Positions 20,068-30,742 of a stretch of 64,000 nt of DNA are shown in pieces. Source of the DNA: Gigaspora margarita (taxonomy: Eukaryota > Glomeromycota > Glomeromycetes > Diversisporales > Gigasporaceae). Within the stretch, counting starts at the first letter, position 1, and the number at the start of each line of letters is the position of its first letter. The translations under genes and the position numbers were made by a program. Where the stretch lies: positions 692,284-756,283 of the forward strand of contig WTPW01000062.1 in the NCBI GenBank assembly GCA_009809945.1, written 5' to 3'. Under the pieces are notes generated by a model. The model had not been told where the DNA came from. It did not search any database and saw only the letters and a program-made list of their open reading frames with translations.

Positions 20068-20428
20068 ATGGGGTCTTTGTCTTAAAAATAACCCTATGGT
20101 ACTATAAATTTTTTTTGAGTAAATCGTAAATAAAGATTGTGTAACCAAAACAACCCAAACTTGATTTTCTGCTAATTTTAGAAATGATCTTTGCAAAGCT
20201 TTTTTGTTATTAGATAAAATTGATGGCAAAATATTTATCCGCTATGTCGATCATTTTCATTATATTCAACATCAAATTTCCGGACATCCATAACTCATTT
20301 TAATATTAAGTTAATTGGTTATAAAACTTGCACGAAATGAACTTTGTACTTTATAAATTAAGGCTTAATAAAAATCTCAATTTTGGTTTGAGAACCTCAG
20401 AACCCTATTTTCAAGGCAAAGACCCCAT
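20068..20428. mobile_element. TA-flanked TIR element (TGGGGTCTTTG ends)
   Basis: The ends TGGGGTCTTTGTCTTAAAAA and, in reverse complement, TGGGGTCTTTGCCTTGAAAA form inverted repeats of about 25 bp. Each end is flanked by TA, compatible with a Tc1/mariner-type target duplication. The 360-bp interior has no transposase. The element sits in TATATCGAT-rich sequence. Confidence 0.6.
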
Positions 20429-20765
20429 ATATCTATGATCGATATATATTATTTTTTATATTAAATCGTTATATATCTATAAATTGATTATAATTGTAAT
20501 TATTTGAAACGATATATAACAATTAACAGATCTTTAATAATTACATAATGTTTTGACTGGTCACTAGGTAAAAAAAAAAAAATGCTGATTAAAGCAAACT
20601 AAAAAATTAGTATATTAAAAAAATTGGCTTAAAAAAAAAAAAAAGTGTTTTACGCTATTTTTACTTCTCTCTTTCTTTTTTTTTCTTTCTTTTTTTTTTT
20701 TTTTTAATATTTTGAATACTTTAGAAATATTTTAGAACTGAAAAATCAAGCTAGATCAGTAGAAC
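20429..20765. other. AT-rich sequence; left part of a dispersed repeat
   Basis: Unremarkable AT sequence up to about 20690, then a poly-T tract and ATTTTAGAACTGAAAAATC...GCTAGATCAGTAGAAC (20720-20765). The last part recurs at 53340-53375 and, inverted, near 33120-33170. It is the left half of a dispersed repeat split by the 5.4-kb element that follows. Confidence 0.5.
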
Positions 20766-20964
20766 CTAGGGGTTAGTAAAATTACGGGGGGACAACTTAT
20801 AATAATATATAGCCAATAAATATGATCTACATTATTTTGTGTAATGATTATCGATATGTAATATAAATTTTTATGGTTCCTTATGCCAAAAAACTTTTGG
20901 CAGTATTGAACGTTCGCTGATTCAAGACATGTCATTACTATTTTTTATTTACATTATCTGACAG

Positions 20965-21127
20965 GTTTATATAGAAAATAGGTATGTTTTAGTGTTCGCA
21001 GAAACTAAAATTATAAATTATATTCCTTCATTAGCAGCAATAGTAGACAAACTCAAAGCGGCACCTATTGGCGATTTATTTTTTTTTGAATTTATATTTG
21101 CTGCCTTGCCAAATGTTATGGGTATTT
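20965..21127 (+). pseudogene. Exon-like fragment, unknown protein
   Basis: After TTATTTACATTATCTGACAG, a good splice-acceptor-like sequence, an open frame of 53 codons plus stop runs without an ATG start: VYIENRYVLVFAETKIINYI, then PSLAAIVDKLKAAPIGDLFF and FEFIFAALPNVMGI. The mixed, non-repetitive composition is unlike the AT noise around it. It could be a captured host exon or the C-terminus of the element's own protein. I recognise no family. Confidence 0.35.
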
Positions 21128-21202
21128 AAAAAAACTTTTATAAAAAAAATAGCACTAACAGGGCAATTTTTTTATTAATTATTTAATTCGATATCTAGAC
21201 AA

Positions 21203-21349
21203 ATGCCTCCTTTTACTGCTCCATTACTAGGAGATAAGTTTCTAATTTACTCGAATAAAGGTCTCTTTAGCACTTTTTACAAGTTTAACAAGATTTTCTT
21301 ACTTTTATATTTTCTTATATTATTAGATTTCATTTTTTTGGACTATTGA
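21203..21349 (+). CDS. Small open frame, hydrophobic C-terminus
   Basis: A 48-codon frame begins MPPFTAPLLGDKFLIYSNKG and ends in a hydrophobic helix (IFLLLYFLILLDFIFLDY). It lies 75 bases after the preceding exon-like fragment on the same strand. The first half looks protein-like; the second half may be AT-driven. A small membrane protein or exon remnant is possible, but chance cannot be excluded. Confidence 0.25.
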   Translation: MPPFTAPLLGDKFLIYSNKGLFSTFYKFNKIFLLLYFLILLDFIFLDY

Positions 21350-21381
21350 ACTAGTTTTATGATATTCTACTATATATAATA

Positions 21382-21669
21382 TTGTCATGGCTGATGAGGA
21401 AATTGAAATTTGAGAAGAACATTCCAATAAATTTTATAATTAAACAGGTGATTCTTAAAATCGATTTGCATAAATCAATTAATTTATTCTTATCAATTAT
21501 CTTATTAAGACCTGCAGGAATATGTAACAACAATAGAATCTTCCATTACTATTATCTATATATGAAGAAGTGGCAAAAATCTTCTATCACCAACGACGAT
21601 AACAGCAAGTTCTTACTGTATAAGCTTAATATAATTATTAGATCAAATATTCTTATGTGTATTTATTAA
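21382..21669 (+). other. Open frame of doubtful coding value
   Basis: A 95-codon frame (MSWLMRKLKFEKNIPINFII...). An overlapping frame begins MADEEIEI, a more natural-looking start, but is short. The region is slightly less AT-biased than its surroundings. I cannot decide between a decayed exon and chance. Confidence 0.2.
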
Positions 21670-22270
21670 TTATCCCAATTATCCCTTACAAGCGATAAAT
21701 GATATAATCAATGATTTGATTAAATTATCGATTGGATCATTTTCTAAGGAGATATTCTATATGTATTGGATAATTTATTTATGAATTGCTTAGAAATTAT
21801 TGTTAAATGATTACAGTACTAAATAATAATTAATTATTTAATTTATTAATAACAACAATAAAATTACACAATTTATCAATAACGATAATAATAATAACAT
21901 ATGCCAATTGAGAATCAACATAAATTCAGAATATTGTAATAATAAGGGGTTTCAGAATTATAATTCATAAATCTTATTTTGATAAAAGAGAACATATTTA
22001 TTATCAAATAAGAGATGTACAAATCAAATCTTATTTATTTTTTAATTAAAATTTGAATACACTTATTTATATGATCTTCATTCTATTAAAATTGGTTTTG
22101 ACTAGTTTAACAAAATAAACCAATTTAAAACTCTCACATTAAATATTTTTTATTAAAAAGTTAATAAAAATAAATTACTATATGCTCGTTAAAAGAATAT
22201 TCACATTTTATTTATTTATTTTTTTGAATTTTTTTACTTTATTATTATAATAAAATAATTAATTACGTTA
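21670..22270. other. AT-rich sequence, nothing recognised
   Basis: Runs of ATAATAATTAATTA type. The phrase AAATAAATTACTATATGCTC (22168-22187) recurs as AAATAAATTACTACATGCTC after the next element (22777-22795), as if an older duplicated flank surrounds it. No gene is seen. Confidence 0.4.
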
Positions 22271-22274
22271 TTAA

Positions 22275-22765
22275 GGATAGGGGGTATGTCGATCATGTTT
22301 CATATGATCTTAGTGTCACAACGTGATTTTTACAAAAAATAGAAATATGCTACTAATAAAACTTTTTACTATTACAATTAATCTTTATCAAATTTTTGTA
22401 AAAAATAGGTTAGATTATGTTCTTTATAGTAGTAAAAATTTTAACAAATAAAAAATTAAAAAAAATGTACTTGTTATATTGTAAAGTTTCCAGAGAGCCT
22501 CCAAATTTTCCAGGATTACACAAGATTATTAAGTAAATATCATATGATCATATGATAAAATAATATCTAATTTTTAAATACATGTATCTCGATAAATATC
22601 TGCTTAATTTTGATGATTTTACTACTATTAGAATTAGAAAACCCTATTCTACAAATTTTAATTAATTTTTAAAAACTGTTTACATAATAAAATATTTTTT
22701 AATATTCAAAAGAAAAATTAGTGACACAAAAATCATATGAAAAATGATCGACATACCTCCTACCC
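22275..22765. mobile_element. TTAA-flanked TIR element, copy 1
   Basis: The ends GGATAGGGGGTATGTCGATC and, in reverse complement, GGGTAGGAGGTATGTCGATC form an inverted repeat of about 37 bp ending in CATATGAT. TTAA flanks both sides (22271-22274 and 22766-22769). A TTAA duplication is typical of piggyBac, although a TTA/Harbinger reading is possible. No transposase. A relative lies at 27437-27805. Confidence 0.65.
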
Positions 22766-23039
22766 TTAAAATATAAAATAAATTACTACATGCTCGCCTA
22801 ATTATTATTAATAAATGCTAGCTAAATTTATATATATTAAAAAAATATATTTGATATTCATATGTATTTTAAATATATGCTTACATATCCAGATATTCTT
22901 ATATATTTTTAATAACTTTTGTATTCCACACGTAGAACACATTAACAATTGTTTTCAGCAACAGCAGGAATTTGGTTGGGTGTCTTGTTTAATCCAAATC
23001 TAAAAAGAAGATAATACTATACATTTTTTTTTTAAAAAA

Positions 23040-24830
23040 TTAAATTTACCTTTGCAAGTACCACATCTAATGCAGCCCCAATGCCTAACAAATAACAGAA
23101 ACTCCACAACAAGTCCCAGAAAAGCAAGACAAGAAGAAATTAATATATATCCCAAGTTGGTAGAAAAAAAACCATATACAAGGCCATTATTGAAGAAACT
23201 TACCAAGGACGAAATCAGATCTAACTGAGCAAGCCAAGATCTATAGAAGAAAACTATACAAGAAACTAGAGATGTTAAAATGCTTATATGAAACCTGCTC
23301 AAGCAGATTCGAAGCACAAACTTTTACAGTTTGCTTGTCAAATTTTTAAGCACTGCTTATAAGCAAATATGCTTTTAATGCTTTAAACCTGCTTCAAGCA
23401 AATATGCTTTAAATCTGCTTCAAGCAACCATGCTTAAACAAATATGCTTTAAACTAGAAGTATTAAAATGCTTATATAAAACCTGCTTGTGCAGATTTAA
23501 AGCATAAACTTTTATAGTTTGCTTGTTAATTTTTTAATATTCTGAATATTTTAATTGTACTAAATTTTAATGCACTAAATTTTAAAAGAACAAGCCTAAA
23601 AAAAAATTATAGTTATAAATTTTTGGTATTAATTTATCTTTTGAGATTTAGTATATTGGAATTTGGTACAATTGGAATTTTGATATTTGGAATATTGATA
23701 CAAATTGCTCAAGACAAATATGCTTTTAAATACTATCTTTAAACATGCTTAAAACAAATATGTTTTTAACTAATATTTTTAAATCTGTTTTAAATATACT
23801 TTTAAAAATTATAAACTAATAGATATACTATACAACTTTTAAATAACTATCTCATATATTGTTTTGTTTGAATATATGTATCATTATCCTGTATTGTACA
23901 TGCATGTATATTTTTTAAAGCATATGATCAACTACCTATAGCAATAATCAAAAAGTGGTTTGGAAATTGGCTATAAATATATGATATTTAGTGATAAATT
24001 TGATTTTACAGATCAAACCTCTTATTTAGTATAGTATGAATTATTAAGCATACTTGTAAAAGCATACTTATATATAAACTGGTTTAGTCAAGCATAAACT
24101 CAAACTGCTTGAGCAATTTATGAACTAAGCATGCTTGTATAAGCATGCTTNTATAAATCTGCTTATATNAGCATNCTTATATATAAACTAGTTTATAAAA
24201 ACCAGTTTAGCTTGCTTTGGCACCAAAGCAGGTATGCTTCAAGCATAAACCAAACTGCTTGAGCAATTTAACATCCCTACAAGAAACGTATCAAAACTAT
24301 TGAACCCAGAAATGCTTAATGAAAAAAAAACTCCAAAAACATGAAGTCAACAAAAGAATGATCGCCCTATATCAACGAAGAACCAGACGAAGGCTTATCA
24401 AGACTACTTCAAGTACCAGGCTCCAAAGTGAAAACAATGACCAGACTATATTAACAAAGACTCCAGCAGAGAACTTTATGATCAGCAAAATCTACGTTCA
24501 CAAGAATATTGAAACGACAATACCTAAAGAACGAACAAAAAATTGTACAGAACTATAATTTAGAACATCAAAACAACGAATACCAGAAATGGCCCTTACT
24601 CTCAAAAACACTTGAATCAACAAAGATCTTGATACCAACTACGACGACGAAGTCCATGAATGACGATTTCAAGAATTAACAATGATGATAGTTCCAAGAT
24701 CGGTACCCAGCCTGGCTGTCAAATCAGCAAGAACACTATCTAGTCAAATTACCAAGAACTACAAAAACTAGTGAAAACTACAAATAGATCGAAATTGTTT
24801 TAGCCTAGCATCAGTTGTAATGAGGAATTA
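23040..24830 (+). other. GC-richer, possibly coding fragment split by a hAT element
   Basis: The sequence on both sides of the hAT element (23040-23258 and 24288-24830) is less AT-biased than the surroundings. It reads protein-like in places (PRKARQEEINIYPKLVEKKP; RPLLKKLTKDEIRS; HEVNKRMIALYQRRTRRRL; IVPRSVPSLAVKSARTLSSQ). It contains several stops. It may be a captured or decayed gene inside the 5.4-kb element. No family is recognised. Confidence 0.3.
23267..24279. mobile_element. hAT non-autonomous element, 1.0 kb
   Basis: The ends TAGAGATGTTAAAATGCT and, in reverse complement, TAGGGATGTTAAATTGCT match at 16 of 18 positions. A perfect 8-bp duplication CAAGAAAC flanks them (23259-23266 and 24280-24287). 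The interior is filled with TGCTTNNAGCA-type sub-repeats in both orientations (AAGCATGCTTGTATAAGCAT-like), giving extensive self-complementarity. No transposase. The TAGGGATG start and 8-bp duplication are diagnostic of hAT. Confidence 0.85.
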
Positions 24831-24839
24831 GAAAATACA

Positions 24840-25100
24840 AAAAAAAAAGGGGAACAAAAAAACAAACTACTTATCTACTTCTGTACTTATGATCGTTAGG
24901 AGTGTATAACAGAGCAAGATCTAGACCTGGGTGTATAAAATAGAGATCTATAAAGAAAAAAAAACAGAAAAAAAAATGCAACGAAAAAAAGAAATATAAT
25001 AAATAAAAAAAAATAAATATAATAAATAAAATAAATAATAAATAAATAAAAAAATAAATATACAGTAATAAATAAAAAAAAACCCAGATCCGGGTTGGGT
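24840..25100. repeat. A-rich low-complexity tract (AAATAAATA)n
   Basis: A-rich sequence with AATAAATA repeats from about 24955 to 25075, following a poly-A-like run at 24837. It may be the expanded tail of an old retroposon. No gene. Confidence 0.5.
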
Positions 25101-25395
25101 AATTAATAAAACCTTTATATATTAATATAAAATAACATTTGACTTTTTAAAAAAATTTACCTGACCAGGTTACGAGAACCAATTTTATTTATTTGCGTGG
25201 CCTTATTGAATATTGGAGTCAATATTATTAACTACAAATTCATTCAGATGCTAATTTGTACCCAGGGACAAGTAAGATGATTCAAATTCGAGTTTGCTAT
25301 CATATAAGATAATAAATATACAATCAATTGCTAATCAATTGCATAATAAAATATTTTAAATGCATATGTTTAACAAACCTTAAAATATTTATACC

Positions 25396-25576
25396 AGGAC
25401 CCCGAAATATACATAGATAGGTTAGATTAAATATAGGGTTACTAAAAAAGAAAAAATCTGTCAAAAAAACTTCAAAAATAAGCAAAAAAATTACTATAAA
25501 TAGAAAAGATCTGTATAAAAAACCTCAAAAATAAGCAAATTCATACCTGACCTATTTATATATATTTTGGGGTCCT
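25396..25576. mobile_element. AGGACCCC-ended TIR element, copy 1
   Basis: The ends AGGACCCCGAAATATACATA and, in reverse complement, AGGACCCCAAAATATATATA form inverted repeats of about 28 bp. The interior has two direct copies of CCTCAAAAATAAGCAAA-like sequence. A second copy, with a nested insertion, is at 53973-54416. No transposase; target duplication unclear. Confidence 0.6.
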
Positions 25577-26136
25577 TTTCCACCCAATCAACAACTATTC
25601 CACAATCTGTGTAAATCAATAACTCTGCAAAGTTTTCCGTTTTTCACAAGCAAATTTCTAGTTGCATGATGCTACCATTCATGAATAGTATGTTTTAAAA
25701 GCACATTAGCTCCAGAAATTATTAAAATCTTCAATTCAGATATTCAAGTGAAAACTGGTATTACACTTTATGAGAAAAAGACAAGTGGCAGGCTCAAAGG
25801 TAATTTACTATGTACAAGATGATGTGGATGTGTTCTATATGGTTAATTAAATTGTTAGACTTCAAGTTATATATATGATTTTTTACAATAATTGAGTATA
25901 AATATATGATTCAGTTTTTTTAACAATAAAAGAACAGCTATAAAATTTCTTTATTATTAATCATTTACCTTTGTTTATTTCGAGTTTTAAAAAAAAAAGG
26001 GATCTCATAAATGTGTTATTTTTAAAAAAATTAATAATCAAGACTTTGGCTAGTCAAACATGATACATATGAATTTTATATGATTTTCATATAAAATGAC
26101 AATTTTTGTATTATAATTAAACTTGTGTAATATTTG
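25577..26136. other. AT-rich right part of the 5.4-kb element
   Basis: Contains ordinary AT-rich sequence and the short phrase TACACTTTATGAGAAAAAGAC (about 25763); nothing recognisable as a gene. Confidence 0.35.
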
Positions 26137-26175
26137 AGTTGGTCCCCTATAATTTTACTAACCCCTAGGTAGAAC

Positions 26176-27200
26176 TGTACTCTGGATCATACCAAGGTGC
26201 TTTTGACTAATATTTTTTAAATGTTTTAAAATGTTTCGATTATCATAGTACAAGATCAAATTAGATCTTTGTTTATTTTTTTTTGTTTATAATTTAGATC
26301 TTCTATTACTTTTATAGTGTTTTTTTATTTTCAGTTTGTTTTTTTTTGGGTTTGCTTCATTTTTTTTAGTTTCGTTTTGTTTTTTCAATTTTTTCTTTTA
26401 TTTATTATTTTTTAATTTTTTTATACAAAAAAATATCAACCCTAACTTTTGTCACTTTGCAAGAAATCTAATGACTTTTTGAAACTTTGTGCAAACCAGC
26501 TCAGTCTTCTAATACTTGGCAAGAACACACAACTAATTTTACCAAGCAATTTCTAAATTTCGAAGAACACTTCTTTGAAGAAATAAAGATTTAGTTGGTG
26601 CTTTATTTTTTTTTGTTTGATGCTTTTTGTTCTTTTTGTTTTTGTTTTTTATTGTTTTTTATTTTTTTTTATTAATTTATTTTATTCTGGCACTTTGAAG
26701 AAAAATAATCTAGGCTCTGTCAACACTTTGCAAGCAAACACAGACTTTTTCAGCACTTTGCAAGAATATTTACAACTTGATTTCAGCAATTTCTATCACA
26801 AACTCTACTTCAGAGAAATGGAGATTTGGGGTTTTATTTTTTTTATTCAGTTGCTTATATTTTGTTTTTTTTGTTTGTTTTCTTTTTACTTATCTTTAAT
26901 TTTTATTTTATTTTATTTATTCCAGCACATTGCAAAAATCTTTGATGATTTCTGAATTGCAAGAACTCTTACTTCAGAGAAATAGAGATTTGGGACTTCA
27001 TATATTTTTTTATTTAGTTTGCTTACATTTTTGTTTTTTGTTTATTTTTTTTTTTTTTACTTAATTTTTTAATTTTATTTTATTTATTTCTGACTTTCTT
27101 CAGAACTTTACAAGAAAACAACCTGACTTTTTAGCACTTTACAAAAATAGCAACTTTAACTTCTCTAGCACTTTGCAAGAAGTAGCAAATATGAGCAAAT
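26176..27200. repeat. Satellite-like CACTTTGCAAGAA repeat, plus orientation
   Basis: Units carrying GGATTTGGGNTTTATTTTTT, poly-T/TTTGTTTG tracts, then ...GCACTTTGCAAGAAAA and CAGCAATTTCTAAATTTC recur irregularly (spacing about 160-240 bp). The same family occurs inverted at 32040-33000 and again at 53560-53960, always next to the GCTAGATCAGTAGA and AGATCAAATTAGATC phrases. Hydrophobic frames here arise from T-runs and are not taken as genes. Confidence 0.6.
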
Positions 27201-27436
27201 ATAATAGTAGATATAACAAAGTGTGAAAGTAGTTGAAAATATTACTATTTTTTCATTTTCATTTTTTTGGAGTGTTTTTTTGGGTTTTTTTTTGGTTTTT
27301 GGAGGTTTTTTTATAATAATATATAATGAAAATATGTAATATAATATACAGTCATCCTCCCATATTATCACCTCCCATATAATTACAACCTCTATATAAT
27401 CACACGATTTTATGCAGTTGTTTTTTTTAATATTAA

Positions 27437-27805
27437 AGGTAGGGTGAACGTAGATCAATTTTCATATGATTTATGGAGTACAAAAAAATTTTATATAGAA
27501 AACAAAAATATGCTTCTAATAAAATTTTTCAAGATTATAGCCAGTATTTCCCAAAATTTTGTGGTATATAATTTGAAGTCTTCTATTTGTTATAGTTAAA
27601 TTTTAAACCCTATATCATTTAAAAAAATCTACCTTTGTATATAGGTAAAAAAAACTTAGGTACCCCAAATTTCCTTAGGTCGCACATAAATTGCTAATTC
27701 TGATTGGTTGAATCATTGTTGTTTACAACCCTGATTGGTCGATCACCAGATTTCATATGATTACAACGTGATCATTATTAAAAATAATCTATGTTTACCC
27801 TATCC
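27437..27805. mobile_element. TTAA-flanked TIR element, copy 2
   Basis: The ends AGGTAGGGTGAACGTAGATC and, in reverse complement, GGATAGGGTAAACATAGATT resemble each other and the ends of the element at 22275-22765. TTAA lies at 27433-27436 and 27806-27809. Shared inner phrases are CATATGAT and ACAACGTGAT, the latter also present in copy 1. Non-autonomous. Confidence 0.55.
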
Positions 27806-27924
27806 TTAAAAATACCTTTATATAATCACATTAATAGTATAGTCACTAACACATTTTATAAAAATTTTTTTAACCAAATTTATACTTCTTTAAAATCACA
27901 TTTTTTATTGACAATAGTGCTCTT

Positions 27925-28095
27925 ACAGACTGGACCTGAACCAAACTGTAGTCAAGTCTGAGCCTAAGACTTTTATATTCAGACTTTTTATCAAGTCTAA
28001 GTTTGGTTCGAATCTGATCTGAAGACTGCAAACTAGTCTGAGTCCAAAAATATTTAATGTATTTTTTGGTGCTGAACAAGTTTATTTAGTGCATG
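27925..28095. repeat. Left flank of the palindromic satellite (AGTCTGAG-rich)
   Basis: Repeated AGTCTGAG, GGACCTGAACC and GTCTAAG phrases, followed by TGTATTTTTTGGTGCTGAACAAG, which is a satellite half-unit. Similar GTCTGAGTCTGGTCC phrases follow the second array (49900-49985) and recur near 57075-57125. Short internally repeated termini like this are common in hAT-type elements. Confidence 0.45.
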
Positions 28096-28735
28096 GGGAA
28101 TATAATTTTGTCGCACCTGCGACATGTCACACCCCCTGATTCGACCAATCAAATCGCTCGATTTTGTAGACAAAAAAAAAATTTTTAAAAAATTAAAGTT
28201 TTTACTTAATAAAGTATAATATATATAAAATAGCATATTGTATAATGTAAAATTTTATTCTGAACAACTTTTTCTAAGTTAGGAAGATAGATTGTCTTAG
28301 TAAAAAAAGACGTTTTATAAGAAAAAACAAAAATTTTCAAAAGTTAGCACATATAAACCTTTTTTTTTACTAAAACAATCTACCTTTTTGACTTAGAAAA
28401 ACTTGTTTAGCATAAAATTTTACATATAATACTTAAACATAAATATTAGATTAAATTAGTAAAAAAAAAAGTTCTATATGTGCTAACGTTAGAAATTTTT
28501 GTTTTTTCTTATAAAACATCATTTTTTATTAAGATAATCTATCTTTGTAACTTAGAAAAAGTTGTTCAGAATAAAATTTTACACTATATATCTAGTTATT
28601 GCTTATTTATTCTTATATTTTACTAGTAGAATTTTTAGTTTTTTTTAAAAAAATTTTTTGTCTACAAAATCGGGCAATTTGATTGGTCGAATCACGGGGT
28701 GCGACATGTCACAGGTGTGACAAATTTCTATTCCC
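28096..28735. mobile_element. MULE-type MITE with 9-bp duplication, copy 1
   Basis: Long inverted ends (about 85 bp) start GGGAATATAATTTTGTCGCA and, in reverse complement, GGGAATAGAAATTTGTCACA, and share GATTCGACCAATCAAAT and GATTTTGTAGACAAAAAA. TAGTGCATG is duplicated at 28087-28095 and 28736-28744. The interior is a further inverted repeat. A 9-bp duplication and long TIRs fit Mutator-like elements. It has split a unit of the palindromic satellite. Confidence 0.8.
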
Positions 28736-28744
28736 TAGTGCATG

Positions 28745-29870
28745 TTGTTAGAATTAATTAATAAAATTTGCGAATTATAAGATTTTATAGAATTTTATTA
28801 ATAAAATTCTATAAAATCCTATAATTCACAAATTTTTATTAAGTAATTCTAACTTTATGCACCAAGTAAACTTGTTCAGCACCTAAAAATACATCAAATC
28901 AGCAGAATTATTTTTATTTTACTTGAATTTTAGAGAGTAGATGCATATTTTTGGATTTTTGATCAAAAAAGCCAAATTTAAGCATCTTTTTTTCAAATTT
29001 CAAGTAAAATAAAAAATATTCTGCTGACCTAATATATTTTTAGGTGCTTATTAAGTTTACTTAGTGCATTAAGTTAGAATTAATTGGTGAAATTTTGTGA
29101 ATCATAAGATTTTATAGAATTTTATTAATAGAATTCTATGAAATCTTATTATTTACAAGATTTCACAATTAATCCTAACTTTATGCATTAAGTAAACTTG
29201 TTCAGTACCTAAAAATATATCAAATTGGTATAATTATTTTTATTTTACTTAGAATTTCGAGAATAGATGCATAATTTTGGATTTTTGATCAAAAAAGTCA
29301 AATTTAAGCATATATTCTCCAATTTCAAGTAAAATAAAAATAATTCTGTCAATTTAATGTATTTTTAGGTTTTGTGCAAGTTTATTTAATGCATTAAGTT
29401 AAAGTAAATTAGTAAAATTTTGTGAATTATAAGATTTTATAGAATTTTATTAACAAAATTTTATAAAGTCTTATGATGAACAAAATTTTACTAATTAATT
29501 CTAATATGATGCACTAAGTAAACTTATTCAGTGCCTGAAAATACATTAGATTGGCAAAATAATTTTTATTTTACTTGAAATTTGGAAAAAAGATGCTTAA
29601 ATTTGACTTTTTTGATTAAAAATCCAAAATTATGCATCAATTCTCTAAATTTCAAGTAAAATAAAAATAATTTTGCTAATTTAATGTATTTTTAGGTGCT
29701 AAACAAGTTTACATAGTGCATAAAGTTAGAATTACTTAATAAAAATTTGTGAATTATAAGATTTTATAGGATTTTATTAATAAAATTTTATAAAATCTTA
29801 TGATTCACAAAATTTTACTAATTAATTCTAACTTTATGCACTAAGTAAACTTGTTCAGCACTAAAAAATA
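28745..29870. repeat. Palindromic satellite array 1 (unit about 325 bp)
   Basis: Each unit consists of two long palindromes. P1 (about 125 bp) is centred on AGAATTTTATTAATAAAATTC and bounded by GTGCAT...ATGCAC. P2 is centred on TTTTTGATCAAAAA and bounded by TAAGTAAACTTGTTCAGCAC and its complement. P2 centres fall near 28960, 29288 and 29610. The first two are in one orientation and the third inverted, judged by the asymmetric phrases ATAATTTTGGA versus TCAAATTTAAGC. No coding. Confidence 0.75.
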
Positions 29871-29987
29871 TATATAAATATATTTAAACTTAGATCAGTC
29901 TGCAGACTTCAGACTAGATTTATTAACACTATTAAAAATTAAATATAAATTTTTTTTATTTACTTCTTTAAAATCACATTATATATT

Positions 29988-30621
29988 CCATTTTGGGATT
30001 GTAGCTTCCGAATTGGATCAAGTCACGAGTAAAGTTCAGAACGTAGATAGTTTGAAGATAAACATGAAATGAAATTTCTTTCTAGAACTTTCTATTAGCT
30101 GTAGTTTTCTTTTCTTCTTATATATATTCTACCAGCTTTTTTCTATATGTTTTTGCTGTACATATGATATTAGTCAATTTATTGCAAGATTTCATATATT
30201 TTTAAAATAGCCTCTAGCGAAATTAGCATTGTCGACAGCCTGATTTTTGCCTTTTCTTTCATTCTTTTCATTTGATATTTGTTTTTCTTTACTTTGGTTT
30301 TCGCTTAGGTAGTGTATACTTTTTCCCACTTATATTTTCCCCTTTTTTTCTATATATTAGTTTTTTTTTCCAAATTTCTTTTACTCGAAAAGCGTGAAGA
30401 AGAAGGTTTTAATTTAGGCTGTTTGACAACGCCTTCTAATTTTGATAGCAAACTTTGTTTGTTTTATCAAATTAGTGTAGCAGGTCATACATTGTATTCT
30501 TGAAAAATAGAGCAGGGTAATGTAGCACTTATAGATTAGAATAATGTAATTTCTGAATTTCTGCATTTAAATATATTCTAATAAAGTTGACTACGAGACT
30601 GTCTAAGTGAAAAAAAAAATT
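29988..30621 (+). mobile_element. Retroposon with poly-A tail and 12-bp duplication
   Basis: ACATTATATATT is duplicated at 29976-29987 and 30622-30633. The insert ends with TATTCTAATAAAGTTGACTA, ACGAGACTGTCTAAGTG and an A-run. That tail also ends the inserts at 48395-49131 and 45636-46772 (minus). The 5' part (GATTGTAGCTTCCGAATTGG...) is unlike them and has no clear Pol III boxes. A 63-codon frame at 30312-30503 (EKREEEGFNLGCLTTPSNFD) may be a coding remnant or chance. LINE-mobilised non-autonomous element. Confidence 0.65.
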
Positions 30622-30742
30622 ACATTATATATTTTATTTTATAGTATGTAATTATATAGAAGTAATTCTATTCAGTTACACCTCTATAAAATCACCAAAA
30701 AACCTCAGATAAAGTAGGTGACTATATGGGAGGATGACTGTA

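Larger units (their letters stand above)
20766..26168. mobile_element. 5.4-kb TIR element with 7-bp target duplication
   Basis: The ends CTAGGGGTTAGTAAAATTAC (20766) and, in reverse complement from 26168, CTAGGGGTTAGTAAAATTAT match over about 20 bp and continue as GGGGGACAACTT/GGGGACCAACTC. GTAGAAC is duplicated at 20759-20765 and 26169-26175. The sequence left and right of the element joins to match repeat copies near 33120-33140 and 53360-53395 that lack the insertion. Inside are exon-like scraps (20965-21349), two TIR MITEs, a 1-kb hAT element and a GC-richer fragment (23040-24830). Superfamily unknown; no intact transposase. Confidence 0.7.
27347..30742. mobile_element. TACAGTC-ended TIR element carrying nested insertions
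   Basis: The left end TACAGTCATCCTCCCATATT (27347) and the right end, reverse complement TACAGTCATCCTCCCATATA (30742), match over about 19 bp and start with TA. The flanks then repeat CTATATAATCACA-like phrases inward on both sides. Nested inside are a TTAA element, a palindromic satellite, a MULE-type MITE and a retroposon. A relative is at 34353-35839. Tc1/mariner-like ends are suggested by TA|CAGTC; no transposase. Confidence 0.55.

Noticed and set aside
26617-26955. 112-codon plus frame
   Set aside because: It translates T-rich satellite units (FFFLF runs) with CACTTTGCAAG repeats; not a gene.
28745-29870. CRISPR-like array (regular repeats)
   Set aside because: The repeats are 325-bp palindromic satellite units without short unique spacers or cas genes, and the setting is eukaryotic.
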